From: Bathynomus jamesi
Taxonomy: Eukaryota; Arthropoda; Malacostraca; Isopoda; Cirolanidae
DNA: 64,000 bases
Direction of reading: 5' to 3'
Assembly: GCA_023014485.1 (NCBI GenBank)
Contig: JAJOZX010012042.1
Location: 1 to 64,000 of the forward strand
Position numbers and translations under genes: made by a program
Shown: positions 63,629 to 64,000 of the stretch, in pieces
Position numbering within the stretch: the first letter of the stretch is position 1
Layout: the number at the start of each line of letters is the position of its first letter
The notes under the pieces: generated by a model
What the model saw: only the letters and a program-made list of their open reading frames with translations
Database searches by the model: none
What the model was told of the DNA's origin: nothing

Positions 63629-64000
63629 CTGGAATAAAGATAGGAAAAGATATTACAGAATCTACGAATAAATTTTTATATAAAATTTATGATGACATAG
63701 TATCGTCATATTTTTAACGCTAAATTGTCACTCATGTCATTTTAGTTACATTTGAGGTGTTTAATTCAAAACACATTTATTGCGAGTTCGGTTAGAGAGT
63801 TAGACCGTCAGGCATCTATTTATCATTCATTTCTAACTCCTGACATGTTGTTTGGTAAAATTTGATTAAACAAACTGTAAATGAAGGTGTGGAAATACTC
63901 AACCAAAACACCAAAATACTCGGTCCAACTTCTATTTCTGACAGTGTTTAAAGTACTCTAAAGTACTGTAGTCTAAGGTACTTTATTTTCTGTATTTACA
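63629..64000. other. Start of the next unit (III'-like)
   Basis: Matches 22182-22551: TATA-like stretch at about 63674-63684, then AT-rich DNA. The window ends inside intron 1 of gene copy II'. Confidence 0.45.

Overview
This is eukaryotic, AT-rich, repeat-dense DNA. It shows GT-AG introns, AATAAA poly(A) signals, TATA boxes, abundant (TA)n/(CA)n/(GA)n tracts, tRNA-derived SINEs, non-LTR retrotransposons, mariner and hAT-type elements, and interstitial TTAGG repeats. TTAGG is the usual arthropod telomere motif, so an arthropod is the best guess. A crustacean (decapod-like) is favoured by the LINE and SINE style, but that part rests on memory of such genomes and is not proven here.

The window is an array of related units, all in the same orientation: unit I (about 1-12.7 kb), unit II (about 15.1-22.4 kb, its first 3 kb replaced by other DNA), unit III (about 22.4-39.9 kb), then a near-identical second copy of I and II (39.94-64.0 kb, called I' and II'). 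Copies I/I' and II/II' differ mainly by microsatellite length, scattered substitutions and a few discrete insertions.

Each unit carries one minus-strand gene for a small secreted mosaic protein. The shared model is: exon 1 is a TATA promoter plus a 5'UTR ending exactly in ATG, next to a perfect GTGAGT donor, and lies about 2-4 kb upstream in the neighbouring unit. Exon 2 is 46 nt and encodes a hydrophobic signal peptide (for example [16 protein letters not shown]). Exon 3 varies: Gly/His-rich in I and I', Gly/Pro/Thr repeats in III, a short Arg-rich peptide in II and II'. Exon 4 is a Ser/Asp-rich polyanion. Exon 5 is a Gly/Tyr/Arg-rich tail with AATAAA overlapping or just past the stop. Introns 2-4 are all phase 1, so exons 3 and 4 are symmetric, exchangeable modules. 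I do not recognise the family. The composition suggests an extracellular matrix, cuticle, mineral-binding or adhesive role, which is inference.

No copy looks fully intact inside the window. I and I' lack exon 1. III has a 1-nt deletion in its 12-nt exon 3 repeat. II and II' have a truncated last exon entered in another frame. Between the exons lie two LINE copies, two related TIR transposons of a family I cannot name (one present in only one of two near-identical copies), a mariner deletion derivative, hAT-like MITEs, foldback elements, SINE clusters with palindromes, and a decayed coding block of unknown origin.
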